Assembly: GCA_005773755.1 (NCBI GenBank)
Contig: SXHE01000163.1
Coordinates: 1-8,852, forward strand
From: Planctomycetia bacterium
GTDB lineage: Bacteria > Planctomycetota > Planctomycetia > Gemmatales > Gemmataceae
Length of the DNA stretch: 8,852 bases
Reading direction: 5' to 3'
The position numbers and the translations under genes are program-made. Shown piece after piece: positions 1 to 6,895 of the stretch. Within the stretch, counting starts at the first letter, position 1, and each line of letters begins with the position of its first letter. A model generated the notes under the pieces. It did not search any database, was not told where the DNA came from, and worked only from the letters and a program-made list of their open reading frames with translations.

Positions 1-1115
1 CCCGAGTGCCGCGTGATCTCGCCCTCGCGGACCTTCGCGAGCTTGCCCAGGAAGTAGTTGAACTGCTCCGCGAGATAGCGGTCGTACTTGCCCCAGCCGT
101 GCGTCGGGTCGTTGTCGTCGTGGCTCAGCCCGTGGTGCCCGCCGCCGCGCCCGAACTTGAGGATCGAGGGGAACCGGTCGCAGATGCCGACGCCGTCTTC
201 GGCCGTCACCTGGTACGCGGCCGACCGCGTGGTGTCCGTCTCGAACGCCAGCGCGATCAGGTCGTACATGGTGCGGATGTAGTCCGTCGGCCCCTTCTGC
301 GACACCTCCAGGTTGACCGCGCCGCGATCCACCTGCGGCAGCGCCTTACCGAGCCAGTCCTGCGCACGCGCGACGCGCCCTTCGACCTCGTCGAGCGATT
401 GGAGGAACTCGTCGAGTCGCTGCTGGTCCGGGGTGCCGAGCTTGGTGCGCAGGCTCTTGGCGTCGTCGAGGAGGAAGTCGACGCGGCGCTTGCCCACGGT
501 CAGCGCCTTCTTGCGCGCCGCGAGGTCGCCGTCGGCGGGCGCTTCGAACAGCCGCTCGAACACGCGCCGCGGGTTCGACTCCGCCGGGATCGCGCGGCCC
601 TGCGTGTCGAACGCGATGGTCGTGCTGCGGCTCTTGGTCCCTACCCCGCCGTGGCTGGACAGCACCAGCGAGTGGATGCGGGTCTTGTCGCCCTGGTGCC
701 GCGCGATCACCTGATCGATGGACGCGGAGTTGTTCAGGTTCTCGCGGATGTCCGCGCCGGTGAGCCACACGTCCACGGTGTTGTGGCCGACGAGCTGGCG
801 GCTGGTGGCGTGCGACAGCCCGCCGAGGATGGTCAGGTCGGCGCGGTGCGGGGCCAGCGTCTCCAGCGACTTCGTGAACTTGTAGTCGGCCCCGTCGGTG
901 TGCGGGAACCAGTGCCAGTCCTCGTGCCCGGCCTTCTTCGCCCCCGGCAGGTTGACGCCGTTGCCGAAGAAGAACGCGCAGAACCGCTTGGGCGGCTTGG
1001 CAACGGCCGCGGCCGGGGCCGCGTGCGACATCGCTTCGAGCCACGGCAGTGCGAGCGCCAGGCCCGCGCCGCGGAGAACGGTTCGGCGGTCGAGCGACCA
1101 GGAGGGCAGGGGCAT
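1..1115 (-). CDS. DUF1552 (HXXSHH family) Tat-signal protein, C-terminus cut by window edge
   Basis: An open frame runs without a stop from the ATG at 1113-1115 to the left edge, giving 371 residues; family members usually run to roughly 430-470, so the C-terminus lies outside. Residues 9-29 form a twin-arginine signal (DRRTVLRGAG followed by a hydrophobic ALALPWL stretch), predicting folded export. The body matches the DUF1552 pattern: KRFCAFFFGNGVN at 43-55, a GHNTVD segment at 110-115, and HHGLSHDDND at 327-336, the position of the family's HxxSHH motif. The last His of that motif is Asp333 here. The biochemical function of the family is unknown. A weak purine stretch (AAAGG) lies about 9 nt before the ATG. 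It sits 95 bp downstream of the DUF1592-type haem-protein gene on the same strand, the usual partner, so co-transcription is likely. Family assignment is confident; function is not. Confidence 0.9.
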   Translation of the reverse strand, partial: MPLPSWSLDRRTVLRGAGLALALPWLEAMSHAAPAAAVAKPPKRFCAFFFGNGVNLPGAKKAGHEDWHWFPHTDGADYKFTKSLETLAPHRADLTILGGLSHATSRQLVGHNTVDVWLTGADIRENLNNSASIDQVIARHQGDKTRIHSLVLSSHGGVGTKSRSTTIAFDTQGRAIPAESNPRRVFERLFEAPADGDLAARKKALTVGKRRVDFLLDDAKSLRTKLGTPDQQRLDEFLQSLDEVEGRVARAQDWLGKALPQVDRGAVNLEVSQKGPTDYIRTMYDLIALAFETDTTRSAAYQVTAEDGVGICDRFPSILKFGRGGGHHGLSHDDNDPTHGWGKYDRYLAEQFNYFLGKLAKVREGEITRHS

Positions 1116-1136
1116 GGTAGTGGGCCTTTCTTAGAA

Positions 1137-1207
1137 TAGCCCGCCGCTCCGCGGCGGTTCTTCTCTTTGGTTCGCGTAATCGAAGACCGCCGCGGAGCGG
1201 CGGACTA
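1137..1207. repeat. Inverted pair of self-complementary GC hairpins (BIME/REP-like)
   Basis: The 18-nt arm at 1141-1158 (ccgccgctccgcggcggt) is repeated as its exact reverse complement at 1186-1203, separated by 27 nt. Flanking TAG (1137-1139) and CTA (1205-1207) extend the pairing after one mismatch. Each arm is also a hairpin by itself: a 7-bp stem CCGCCGC/GCGGCGG around a TCC loop in the left arm and a GGA loop in the right arm. The element fills most of the gap between the haem-protein gene and the DUF1552 gene. It has no T-tract on either strand, so it does not look like a standard intrinsic terminator. A dispersed REP/BIME-like element or an mRNA-stabilising or attenuating structure is the likeliest reading, which is inference. 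Confidence 0.8.
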
Positions 1208-1210
1208 CTC

Positions 1211-3754
1211 TTACTTCGATTGAAACGGTTCGCTTCCGACAACCAGTTCGATCAGCGCGCCGAACTTGTCACCGCGCTCGCGGAGCGCGGGCACCAGCGC
1301 GTCGGCGGCGTCCGTGTCGCGGAGCGTCAGCGCGCGGCCCAGGGCGTAGGCCAGCACCTTCCGCAGCAGCGCCCGGCGGAAGTCGTCGGCTCGGGTCTTC
1401 ATCAGCTCGTCGCGCAGTTCGCTCAGGCCGTCGATCTTCGCGCCGCTCGGCAGTTCGGCCTTCGCGTCGATGGCGTTGTTCGTCCGCCGCTTGCGCAACT
1501 GGGCACCGACGCCGTCGCGCTGCCAGTTGCCGACCGCGTCATACTCCTCGAAGGCCAGACCGAACGGGTCGATCTTCTTGTGGCAGCCCACGCAGGCGGC
1601 GTTGTCGCGGTGGGCGGCCAGCGCTTGCGGGATCGTCAGCCCGCGCAGTTTCGGGCTTTCGCGGTTCAACTCGGGCACGTTCGGTGGCGGCGGCGGCGGC
1701 GGGTCGTCGAGCAGGTTCTTCAGCACCCACATGCCGCGCTTGATCGGGTGGCCGTCCAGTCCGTCCGAGTTCCCGGTCAGCACGCTCGCGTGCGTCAGGA
1801 TGCCGCCGCGGTGGTGCTCCTTGTCGAGCGTCACCTTACGGAACTTCGGGCCTTCCACACCCTTGATACCGTAATGTGCCGCGAGTCGGTCGTTGACGCA
1901 AGTGAAGTCGGACGAAAGGAACTGGAAGACGCTCAGGTCGTCGCGCAGCACCTCGCCGGCGAAGTGGATCGTCTCCAACCGCATGGCGGTGAGGAGCGCC
2001 TCGTCGGTGCCGGGGTAACGCTCCTTGCTCACGGTCACGCGCTGGAGCCGGTCGAGTTCGAGCCACTGCTCGGTGAACTGCTCGACGAACTGCCACGCCT
2101 TCGCGTCCTTCACCATGCGGCGGACCTGCGCCGCGCGGGTGGCCGGGTCGTTCAGCTTCGATTCGGTGGCGAGGCGCGACAGCTCGGCATCCGGCATCGT
2201 GCTCCAGAGGAAGTACGACAGCCGCGCGGCCAGTTCGTGGTCGGTCAGTTTCTCCTTCGCGCCCGCCGTGCGACTCGCGGGCAGCGCGAGGAACCGCGGC
2301 GAACTGAGGACGACCGACAGCGTTTCCTTCAGGCTGGCTTCGAGCGAATCGGCCTCTTTGCGGGCCGCTTCCCAGTGCTTCACGAGGCGGTCCAGTTCGG
2401 CCGCGCTCACCGGGCCGCGGTAGGCGCGGGTGGCGAACCGGCGGATCACCTCGCGCGCGTAGGCCGCCTCCGCCATGTCGCCTCGCGGGAACAGGACGCG
2501 GGTGTGCGTCGCGGGCGGCCATGCCTCGAAGTAGGGGTTCTCGAACTCGACCCACTCGACCAGCAACCGCGGCGGCAGAGCCTCGCCCTTGATGATCTTC
2601 GCCGCGTTCCACACCGTCAGGATCGTGGCGTTCTTGTCCGTCAGCGGGCCGAGGTTCGGCGGCGAGAGATTCTCCATCCGCACCGCGAACTCGTAGGTGC
2701 GGAACTCGGTGTGCGCGATGGTGTGCGACTCGCCGATGGGCGCGAGTTCGATGCCGTGGAAGTTGGTGGTGCCGAGCGCGACGGTGAGGACGGGCACGCG
2801 CGCGGCGTCCGCGCCGAGGGGCGGTTCCGCGCGGGCGGCGCGCACGCGGATGCGGGTCTCGCCCTTGCGGTAGGCGTAGTGGAACCCGACCGCGACGCGG
2901 TGTTCGGGGTACTGGGTCGCCGCCTCGCCGTGCCGCCGGACCGCCGACGGCGGGAGCGAGCCGGTCCACGTCTTCGACGCGCCGCCGTTGGGCACCGACG
3001 ACGCGGACGAGTTGAAGATGCGGAACGCCGGCTTGCCCTTCGGGGCGGCGTAGTCGAACGTCTCGCCGGGCCGGTTCGCGGGCTTGGCGGGCGTCGCGAT
3101 CTCGAACTTGTCCGACTTCTCGAAGCCGGAGAAGCGGAACCGGTGAACGGCCGGGGCCGGTCCCGACACGACCGCCGCGTCGAGCGCTTCGTCGGCGATC
3201 TGGAGGTAGGTCTCGTATTGCAGCGGCGACATCCGCAGCGCGTCGCCGTCGTTGCGGAACCCGGTCTTCGATTTGCCGTCTTCCGGCAGCCGGGTGCCGA
3301 ACTCGATTGGGAGACCGAGCAGGTCTTGCATGGTCCGCTCGTACTCGCGCCGGGTGAGCCGACGGAAGTGGGCCGCGGGGTTCTTCGACAGTGCCGCGCG
3401 GCGGCGCTCCTGAACGAGCCAGTTGGTGAGCAGCTCGCGGTCCTCCTTCTTCATTGCCGGCGCATCCTTCGGGGGCATGTCGCCGACGTTGAGCCGGTCG
3501 TGGACCTCGCGCCACCGGTCGCCGTCGCCGCCCTTCACCATGTCCGGGTCGAGCTTGTCGAGCCGCAGGTCGCCCTTCGCCTTCGCGGGGCCGTGGCACC
3601 CCTGGCAGTGCTTCACGAAGATCGGCGCGACGCGGGCGAAGGGGATCGTCTCGTCCGAGCGCACCGGATCAGAGCGCACCGGCGACGGGCCAGCGCCCGC
3701 GAGCAGCGCGGCGGCGAGCACGAACACCGGACCCAGTCGGCGGTACGCGGGCAT
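1211..3754 (-). CDS. Planctomycete-type exported haem protein (DUF1587/DUF1595/DUF1592/DUF1588/DUF1585)
   Basis: This 847-residue protein begins with a signal peptide (MPAYRR, then a hydrophobic stretch at about 9-21). An N-terminal cytochrome c-like domain follows, with CQGCH at 50-54 and Met93 in GDMPP as a possible axial ligand. DUF1587 starts near 131 (RRLTRREYERTMQDLLG), a poorly conserved and probably beta-rich segment spans about 200-420, then come DUF1595 (about 430-490), DUF1592 (about 500-626), DUF1588 (about 645-745, with a second haem site CVGCH at 721-725) and DUF1585 (about 765-843). Family and order are the standard ones in Planctomycetes; the role is unproven, with electron transfer linked to envelope carbohydrate metabolism often suggested. 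The frame stays open 90 codons upstream, but ATG 3754 gives a proper signal peptide and the upstream part is repeat-derived. No Shine-Dalgarno site precedes it. The DUF1552 gene follows after 95 bp, probably in one operon. Confidence 0.93.
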   Translation of the reverse strand: MPAYRRLGPVFVLAAALLAGAGPSPVRSDPVRSDETIPFARVAPIFVKHCQGCHGPAKAKGDLRLDKLDPDMVKGGDGDRWREVHDRLNVGDMPPKDAPAMKKEDRELLTNWLVQERRRAALSKNPAAHFRRLTRREYERTMQDLLGLPIEFGTRLPEDGKSKTGFRNDGDALRMSPLQYETYLQIADEALDAAVVSGPAPAVHRFRFSGFEKSDKFEIATPAKPANRPGETFDYAAPKGKPAFRIFNSSASSVPNGGASKTWTGSLPPSAVRRHGEAATQYPEHRVAVGFHYAYRKGETRIRVRAARAEPPLGADAARVPVLTVALGTTNFHGIELAPIGESHTIAHTEFRTYEFAVRMENLSPPNLGPLTDKNATILTVWNAAKIIKGEALPPRLLVEWVEFENPYFEAWPPATHTRVLFPRGDMAEAAYAREVIRRFATRAYRGPVSAAELDRLVKHWEAARKEADSLEASLKETLSVVLSSPRFLALPASRTAGAKEKLTDHELAARLSYFLWSTMPDAELSRLATESKLNDPATRAAQVRRMVKDAKAWQFVEQFTEQWLELDRLQRVTVSKERYPGTDEALLTAMRLETIHFAGEVLRDDLSVFQFLSSDFTCVNDRLAAHYGIKGVEGPKFRKVTLDKEHHRGGILTHASVLTGNSDGLDGHPIKRGMWVLKNLLDDPPPPPPPNVPELNRESPKLRGLTIPQALAAHRDNAACVGCHKKIDPFGLAFEEYDAVGNWQRDGVGAQLRKRRTNNAIDAKAELPSGAKIDGLSELRDELMKTRADDFRRALLRKVLAYALGRALTLRDTDAADALVPALRERGDKFGALIELVVGSEPFQSK

Positions 3755-4187
3755 GGCGGCAGGTTTCAGGAGGAAGGAACGTCGCAAAGGCGGGATCGCG
3801 GGCAGTGGGTCTAATCTACCCTGAGAACAATGGCAAGTGGGAGTGAAATCTGGTCTTGTCGGGAATTGCCGCTTGCGGCTTCGCGTGGAACCACTCGCTA
3901 GTTCGGGGTGATGTGTGCATCGGATCGCACACTCGGCGCTGCGGAGAGTCCACCTCTCCCCCATGCTCTGATGGGGGAGAGGTCGGCGAGTCTTCGAGCC
4001 GGGTGAGGGGGCGCTATACAACACCAGCGCGTGACCCGGTAGCAGTTCGATGCGCTGAGCGCCCCCTCACCCGCCGCCGCAAAGCCGGCGGCGACCTCTC
4101 CCCCATCAGAGCATGAGGGAGAGGTGTGCTCACCCATGCGGCTTACCGTACCTGTGCTTCTTCACCCCTTCTCTCGGAGACGATCCC
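3755..4187. other. Divergent intergenic region (433 bp) with repeat element, no gene
   Basis: This gap separates the minus-strand haem-protein operon from the plus-strand enolase-superfamily gene, so it must hold promoters for both directions. I see no gene in it: the short open frames are low-complexity by-products of the repeat at 3951-4126. No convincing -35/-10 pair stands out on either strand. One operator-like palindrome is visible at 3913-3932: GTGTGC and GCACAC separated by 8 nt. The 80 bp nearest the haem-protein start (about 3780-3860) is less GC-rich than its surroundings, which is where a minus-strand promoter would be expected. GGAG at 4176-4179 is the ribosome-binding site for the plus-strand gene. 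Confidence 0.6.
3951..4126. repeat. Composite long inverted repeat, probable dispersed non-coding element
   Basis: Two arms pair over most of their length. The outer 34 nt (3951-3984 with 4093-4126) pair with one mismatch (C3961 against A4116). The inner 16 nt (4000-4015 with 4058-4073) pair perfectly. Between them sits a non-matching segment of 15 nt in the left arm (3985-3999) and 19 nt in the right arm (4074-4092). The right one is its own hairpin, CCGCCG/CGGCGG. Each outer segment also folds on itself: ACCTCTCCCCCA at 3952-3963 pairs with 3972-3983 around an 8-nt loop, and the counterpart at 4094-4125 does so with one mismatch. The centre (4025-4057) carries a further CAGCGC/GCGCTG stem. 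No clear target-site duplication or transposase is present. Similar CCTCTCCCC/GGGGAGAGG elements are known as dispersed repeats in several GC-rich genomes; copy number here is unknown. Confidence 0.85.
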
Positions 4188-5378
4188 ATGTCGTTCACTC
4201 GTCGCAACGTGTTGACCTCGGCCGGCGCGCTGGCCGCGGGCGCGGCGTTCCTGTCCGAATCGGTCGCGGGCGGGCAGAACCCCGCCGAGCAGGTCGGCGA
4301 CCGCACCACCACCATCCGCATCAAGAGCCTGAAGGCCACGCCGGTCGGCTCGAAGGTGTTCGTCAAGATCGAGACCAACCACGGCGTCACCGGCTGGGGC
4401 GAGATCGACCAGCTCGAACCGAAGGTGGCCGCGGCCCTCGCGCAGTCGTTGGTCGTCCTGCTCGACGGCGAGAACCCGACGCGGATCGAACACCTGTGGC
4501 AGAAGCTGTACCGCTCGCACCGCGACATGCGCGGCGGGCCTTTCATGGTTCACACCATCGCCGGCATCGACATGGCCCTGTGGGACATCACCGGGAAGCT
4601 GTGGGGCGTCCCGGTGTACCGGATGCTGGGCGGGCCGACGCGCGACAAGATTCGCGTGTACCCGTCGGCGACCGTGACCAAGCCCGGCGCGGGGCCGGCC
4701 GAGTTCGCCGCCACCCCCGCGACCGTCAAGCGGTACGTCGACTACATCCGCGGCGAGCGCAAGCGCGTGGGCGACGACGGGCTGGTCATCTTCGACGCGC
4801 ACTGCGCGCTGCCCGCGCCGTTCCTGATCCAACTGGCGAACGCGCTGGACCCGACCGAGGTGGCGTTCATCGAGGAACCCGCAGTGCCGGGGACCATCGA
4901 GGTGTTCAAGCGCCTGAAGGCGGCGATCAAGATTCCGCTGGCGACCGGCGAGCGGGACCGGACCATCTGGGAGTTCGTCCCGTACCTTCAGGAGCGGTGC
5001 ATCGACGTGCTTCAACCCGACTGCGCCCACTGCGGCGGAATCAGCCAGATGAAGAAGATCGCGACGCTGGCCGAGGCGTACCACGTCCCGCTCGCGCCGC
5101 ACGCGGTCACCACCGAACTGGGCGTGTCCGCGAGCCTGCACGCCTGCGCCGCGATCCCGTTCTTCATCGTCCACGAGTACTACCCGCAGATCACCCCCGC
5201 AGGGCTGCTGAAGAAGAACTGGACCGTGGACAAGGACGGCTACGCCTCGCTCCCGCAGGGGCCGGGCCTGGGCGTCGAGGTGGACGAGAAGAAGCTGGAA
5301 GAGCTGGCGAAGAAGCCGCACAAACCCGAATGGCCCGACCGCGGCCGGCTCAAGGACGGCTCGATTGCCGACTACTGA
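4188..5378 (+). CDS. Tat-exported mandelate racemase/galactonate dehydratase-like enzyme (enolase superfamily)
   Basis: A 396-residue protein with a twin-arginine signal at 4-28 (TRRNVLTSAG, ending near SVAGGQ), then an enolase-superfamily N-terminal lid domain and barrel. Compared with E. coli D-galactonate dehydratase as I recall it, the C-terminal half aligns with a constant offset of 20. It keeps metal ligands Asp203, Glu229 and Glu255 (FDAH, FIEEP, GER), His205, Asp278 (LQPD), His305 (APH) and Glu330. This is the acid-sugar dehydratase active site, which loses water from a sugar acid to give a 2-keto-3-deoxy acid; the actual substrate cannot be read. About 20 residues are missing between KIRVYPS (154-160) and FDAH, where the strand carrying the superfamily K-x-K position should be. 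The start at 4188 is set by GGAG (4176-4179) 8 nt upstream and by the signal peptide; the frame stays open further upstream. The cell location is probably periplasmic or paryphoplasmic. Confidence 0.9.
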   Translation: MSFTRRNVLTSAGALAAGAAFLSESVAGGQNPAEQVGDRTTTIRIKSLKATPVGSKVFVKIETNHGVTGWGEIDQLEPKVAAALAQSLVVLLDGENPTRIEHLWQKLYRSHRDMRGGPFMVHTIAGIDMALWDITGKLWGVPVYRMLGGPTRDKIRVYPSATVTKPGAGPAEFAATPATVKRYVDYIRGERKRVGDDGLVIFDAHCALPAPFLIQLANALDPTEVAFIEEPAVPGTIEVFKRLKAAIKIPLATGERDRTIWEFVPYLQERCIDVLQPDCAHCGGISQMKKIATLAEAYHVPLAPHAVTTELGVSASLHACAAIPFFIVHEYYPQITPAGLLKKNWTVDKDGYASLPQGPGLGVEVDEKKLEELAKKPHKPEWPDRGRLKDGSIADY

Positions 5379-5423
5379 CGAGTGCCGCTTGCGTTTGGCG
5401 TCGGGGGCCGCGAGGCCGGGCTG

Positions 5424-5464
5424 AACGGGTCGTGTCGCTCCGGCCCCAGTTACACGAACCCGTT
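5424..5464 (+). terminator. Possible hairpin terminator after the enolase-superfamily gene
   Basis: AACGGGTCGTGT at 5424-5435 pairs with 5452-5464 in a 12-bp stem with one bulged A (5457) and a 16-nt loop. It begins 45 nt after the stop codon at 5376-5378. There is no T-tract afterwards, so it may be a transcript-end or stabilising structure rather than a classical intrinsic terminator. Confidence 0.4.
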
Positions 5465-5491
5465 GCGGGTACTGGTACGATACGGTATCCG
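5463..5491 (+). promoter_or_regulatory. Weak promoter-like or operator-like site before the DUF155-like gene
   Basis: TTGCGG (5463-5468) and TATCCG (5486-5491) are spaced by 17 nt, resembling a poor sigma-70 promoter with half of the -10 consensus matched. A perfect 11-nt palindrome GATACGGTATC (5479-5489) overlaps the -10 position and could be a regulator site. It is about 95 nt upstream of the next start codon. The match is weak and could be chance. Confidence 0.2.
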
Positions 5492-5586
5492 CGAGAGTTC
5501 GGTTCTTGCTGTTCAATGTGTCGGCGTCGTGACCGACCCGGAGTTGATTCGACGTGTTGCACAGTTGAAGGATCGAGGCACCACTC

Positions 5587-6708
5587 ATGCCCGCGGATGC
5601 TCCCGACCTCGTCGCGCCGCTACCGACTCGCTTGCGCGGCGAGGTCGTTTACCTGTACGCGTTCGACGTGGCGAACGAGGTTCACGTCGAGCGGGCGGCG
5701 GAACTGCTTTCCATTCGCCCCCAACCGTTCGCGGCGCGTGCGGATCGCCCCGGCCCCGCAACTCTGCCCACGGCCCAACCCCTCACGCTCGAAGTGCCCG
5801 ACCCGAGCGCCCACATCGGCGGGGCCGCGATCCGGGTGATCGTTCGCGTCTATAACGTCGGCGTCGTGACGGTGGCGCTGCGCGCCCCCTTCGAGCGCGC
5901 CGCGGGCGCGGAACTGCTCGGGCTGCACGGACCGGCACTCGACGACGGGCGCGCGCTCGACGCACTCGCCCGCCAACACTACACGGAAACCCGGCGGCGC
6001 TTGGCGGACGCGCTGGTGCGCCCCGGCCCCGAAGCCGAACCGGAGGCGTACACGGTCTTCTGCCTGACGGACCTCGGCGGCGAGCGGGACGCGAACCGCT
6101 GGCTCGCGGACAACACCCGCGCCGCGGCCGGGCTGCTCACCGCCACACCCGGCGACCGGTTGAGCGAGCAGCAGGTGACCGACGCGCTCCGCCTCCGTCG
6201 GTCGTTCGAGAACTCCGACCTCGTCGTGGTCGATTGGGACGCGGCTCTCGTCGTCGAGCTCGACGGTTCGCCCGAAGATGTGCTGTTCGTCCTCGAACTC
6301 GCCAACCTCCAGTTGGAAGAGTTCCGCTGGATGGACCGCACCCTGGACACGCACCTGGAACGGGCGTACGCGGACCTGGCCCGCGGTCGGTCGTGGGGGT
6401 TGGGTGGCGTCGGTGCCACCCTCCGCTCGTTGCGCCAACTCCGGGTCGATCTGGCGCGACTGGCGGACGAGGTCACACACTCGACGAAGTTCCTCGGCGA
6501 CTGGCACCTGGCCCGCGTGTACGCGCTGGCCCGCGAGCGGTTCCATCTCGGTCAGTGGCGGGCGAGCGTCGGCGAGCGCCTTGGAGACCTCGACCGGCTG
6601 TACACGACCGCTCGCGGCGACCTGTACGACCGCCGGATGCTCGTCCTCGAAGTCGTCGTCGTTCTATTCTTCGCCGTCGATCTGCTGTTCCTCTTCTTCC
6701 GCAAGTGA
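5587..6708 (+). CDS. Tail-anchored membrane protein, probably DUF155/RMD1-like
   Basis: A 373-residue protein with no signal peptide. The N-terminal part has a beta-rich start (GEVVYLYAFDVAN at 18-30), a second beta segment with GGAAIRVIVRVYNVGVVTVAL at about 78-98 and a helical middle. The C-terminal half has DLVVVDWDAALVVEL (211-225), LELANLQLEEFRWMD (236-250) and a long helical stretch ending in LDRLYTTARGDLYDRRMLVLE (335-355). It closes with a single membrane segment at about 351-371 and only two residues after it, so it is probably anchored by its tail with the bulk in the cytoplasm. This ending, a helical region followed by R-x-L-x-L-E and a terminal membrane helix, resembles the DUF155 family (RMD1/RMND1/Sif2). 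The function of bacterial members is unknown. GAGG at 5575-5578, 8 nt before the ATG, supports the start. Coding status is confident; the family call is moderate and rests on pattern resemblance. Confidence 0.8.
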   Translation: MPADAPDLVAPLPTRLRGEVVYLYAFDVANEVHVERAAELLSIRPQPFAARADRPGPATLPTAQPLTLEVPDPSAHIGGAAIRVIVRVYNVGVVTVALRAPFERAAGAELLGLHGPALDDGRALDALARQHYTETRRRLADALVRPGPEAEPEAYTVFCLTDLGGERDANRWLADNTRAAAGLLTATPGDRLSEQQVTDALRLRRSFENSDLVVVDWDAALVVELDGSPEDVLFVLELANLQLEEFRWMDRTLDTHLERAYADLARGRSWGLGGVGATLRSLRQLRVDLARLADEVTHSTKFLGDWHLARVYALARERFHLGQWRASVGERLGDLDRLYTTARGDLYDRRMLVLEVVVVLFFAVDLLFLFFRK

Positions 6709-6716
6709 CGCGCGCT

Positions 6717-6752
6717 GTGCGGGTCGGACACACCCCTGTGCCGGACCCGCAC
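6717..6752 (+). terminator. Hairpin after the DUF155-like gene, possible terminator
   Basis: GTGCGGGTC at 6717-6725 pairs perfectly with GACCCGCAC at 6744-6752. The loop side adds a further short CACA/TGTG stem, offset by a small bulge. It starts 8 nt after the stop codon. No T-tract follows, so termination would need to be Rho-assisted or the structure protects the transcript 3' end. Confidence 0.45.
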
Positions 6753-6895
6753 GCGCCGGCCGGTGGCACGCGGCCCGCGCGCCGCCAAACGCAGCGATTT
6801 TCAGGCAGTTTTCACTTCTCTCTACGTCTCGCGGCGTGCGGCACGGCCGTTGCTTTTCTTGCCGGCATCACCGAATGCGGAACGGAGCCACGGCC

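Noticed and set aside
346..1242. 298-codon minus-strand frame overlapping the DUF1552 gene
   Set aside because: Its translation is low-complexity Arg/Ala/Pro, while the neighbouring frame on the same strand gives a Tat signal and the DUF1552 motifs.
1682..1702. Run of seven prolines in the haem protein (GGC/GGN-type repeat)
   Set aside because: A proline run after LLDDP and before NVPEL is a usual feature of DUF1588-domain proteins, so it is not a novel repeat or hypermutable tract of note.
1220..3814. 864-codon open frame on the plus strand opposite the haem-protein gene
   Set aside because: It is the antisense shadow of a clear multi-domain gene. The translation is Arg/Val/Gly-rich without domains, as expected for the complement of GC-rich codons.
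3755..4024. 90-codon upstream extension of the haem-protein frame
   Set aside because: It would place a signal peptide in the middle of the protein, and its first part is translated repeat sequence.
3951..4126. CRISPR array or insertion sequence
   Set aside because: There are only two arms in inverted orientation, with no regular direct repeats and spacers and no transposase or cas gene nearby.
3856..4137. Short open frames on both strands within the divergent gap
   Set aside because: They translate the inverted repeat itself, on both strands, and lack ribosome-binding sites or protein-like composition.
5382..5855. 157-codon frame starting with GTG just after the dehydratase stop
   Set aside because: It overlaps the well-supported DUF155-like gene in another frame and has an Arg/Gly-rich shadow composition.
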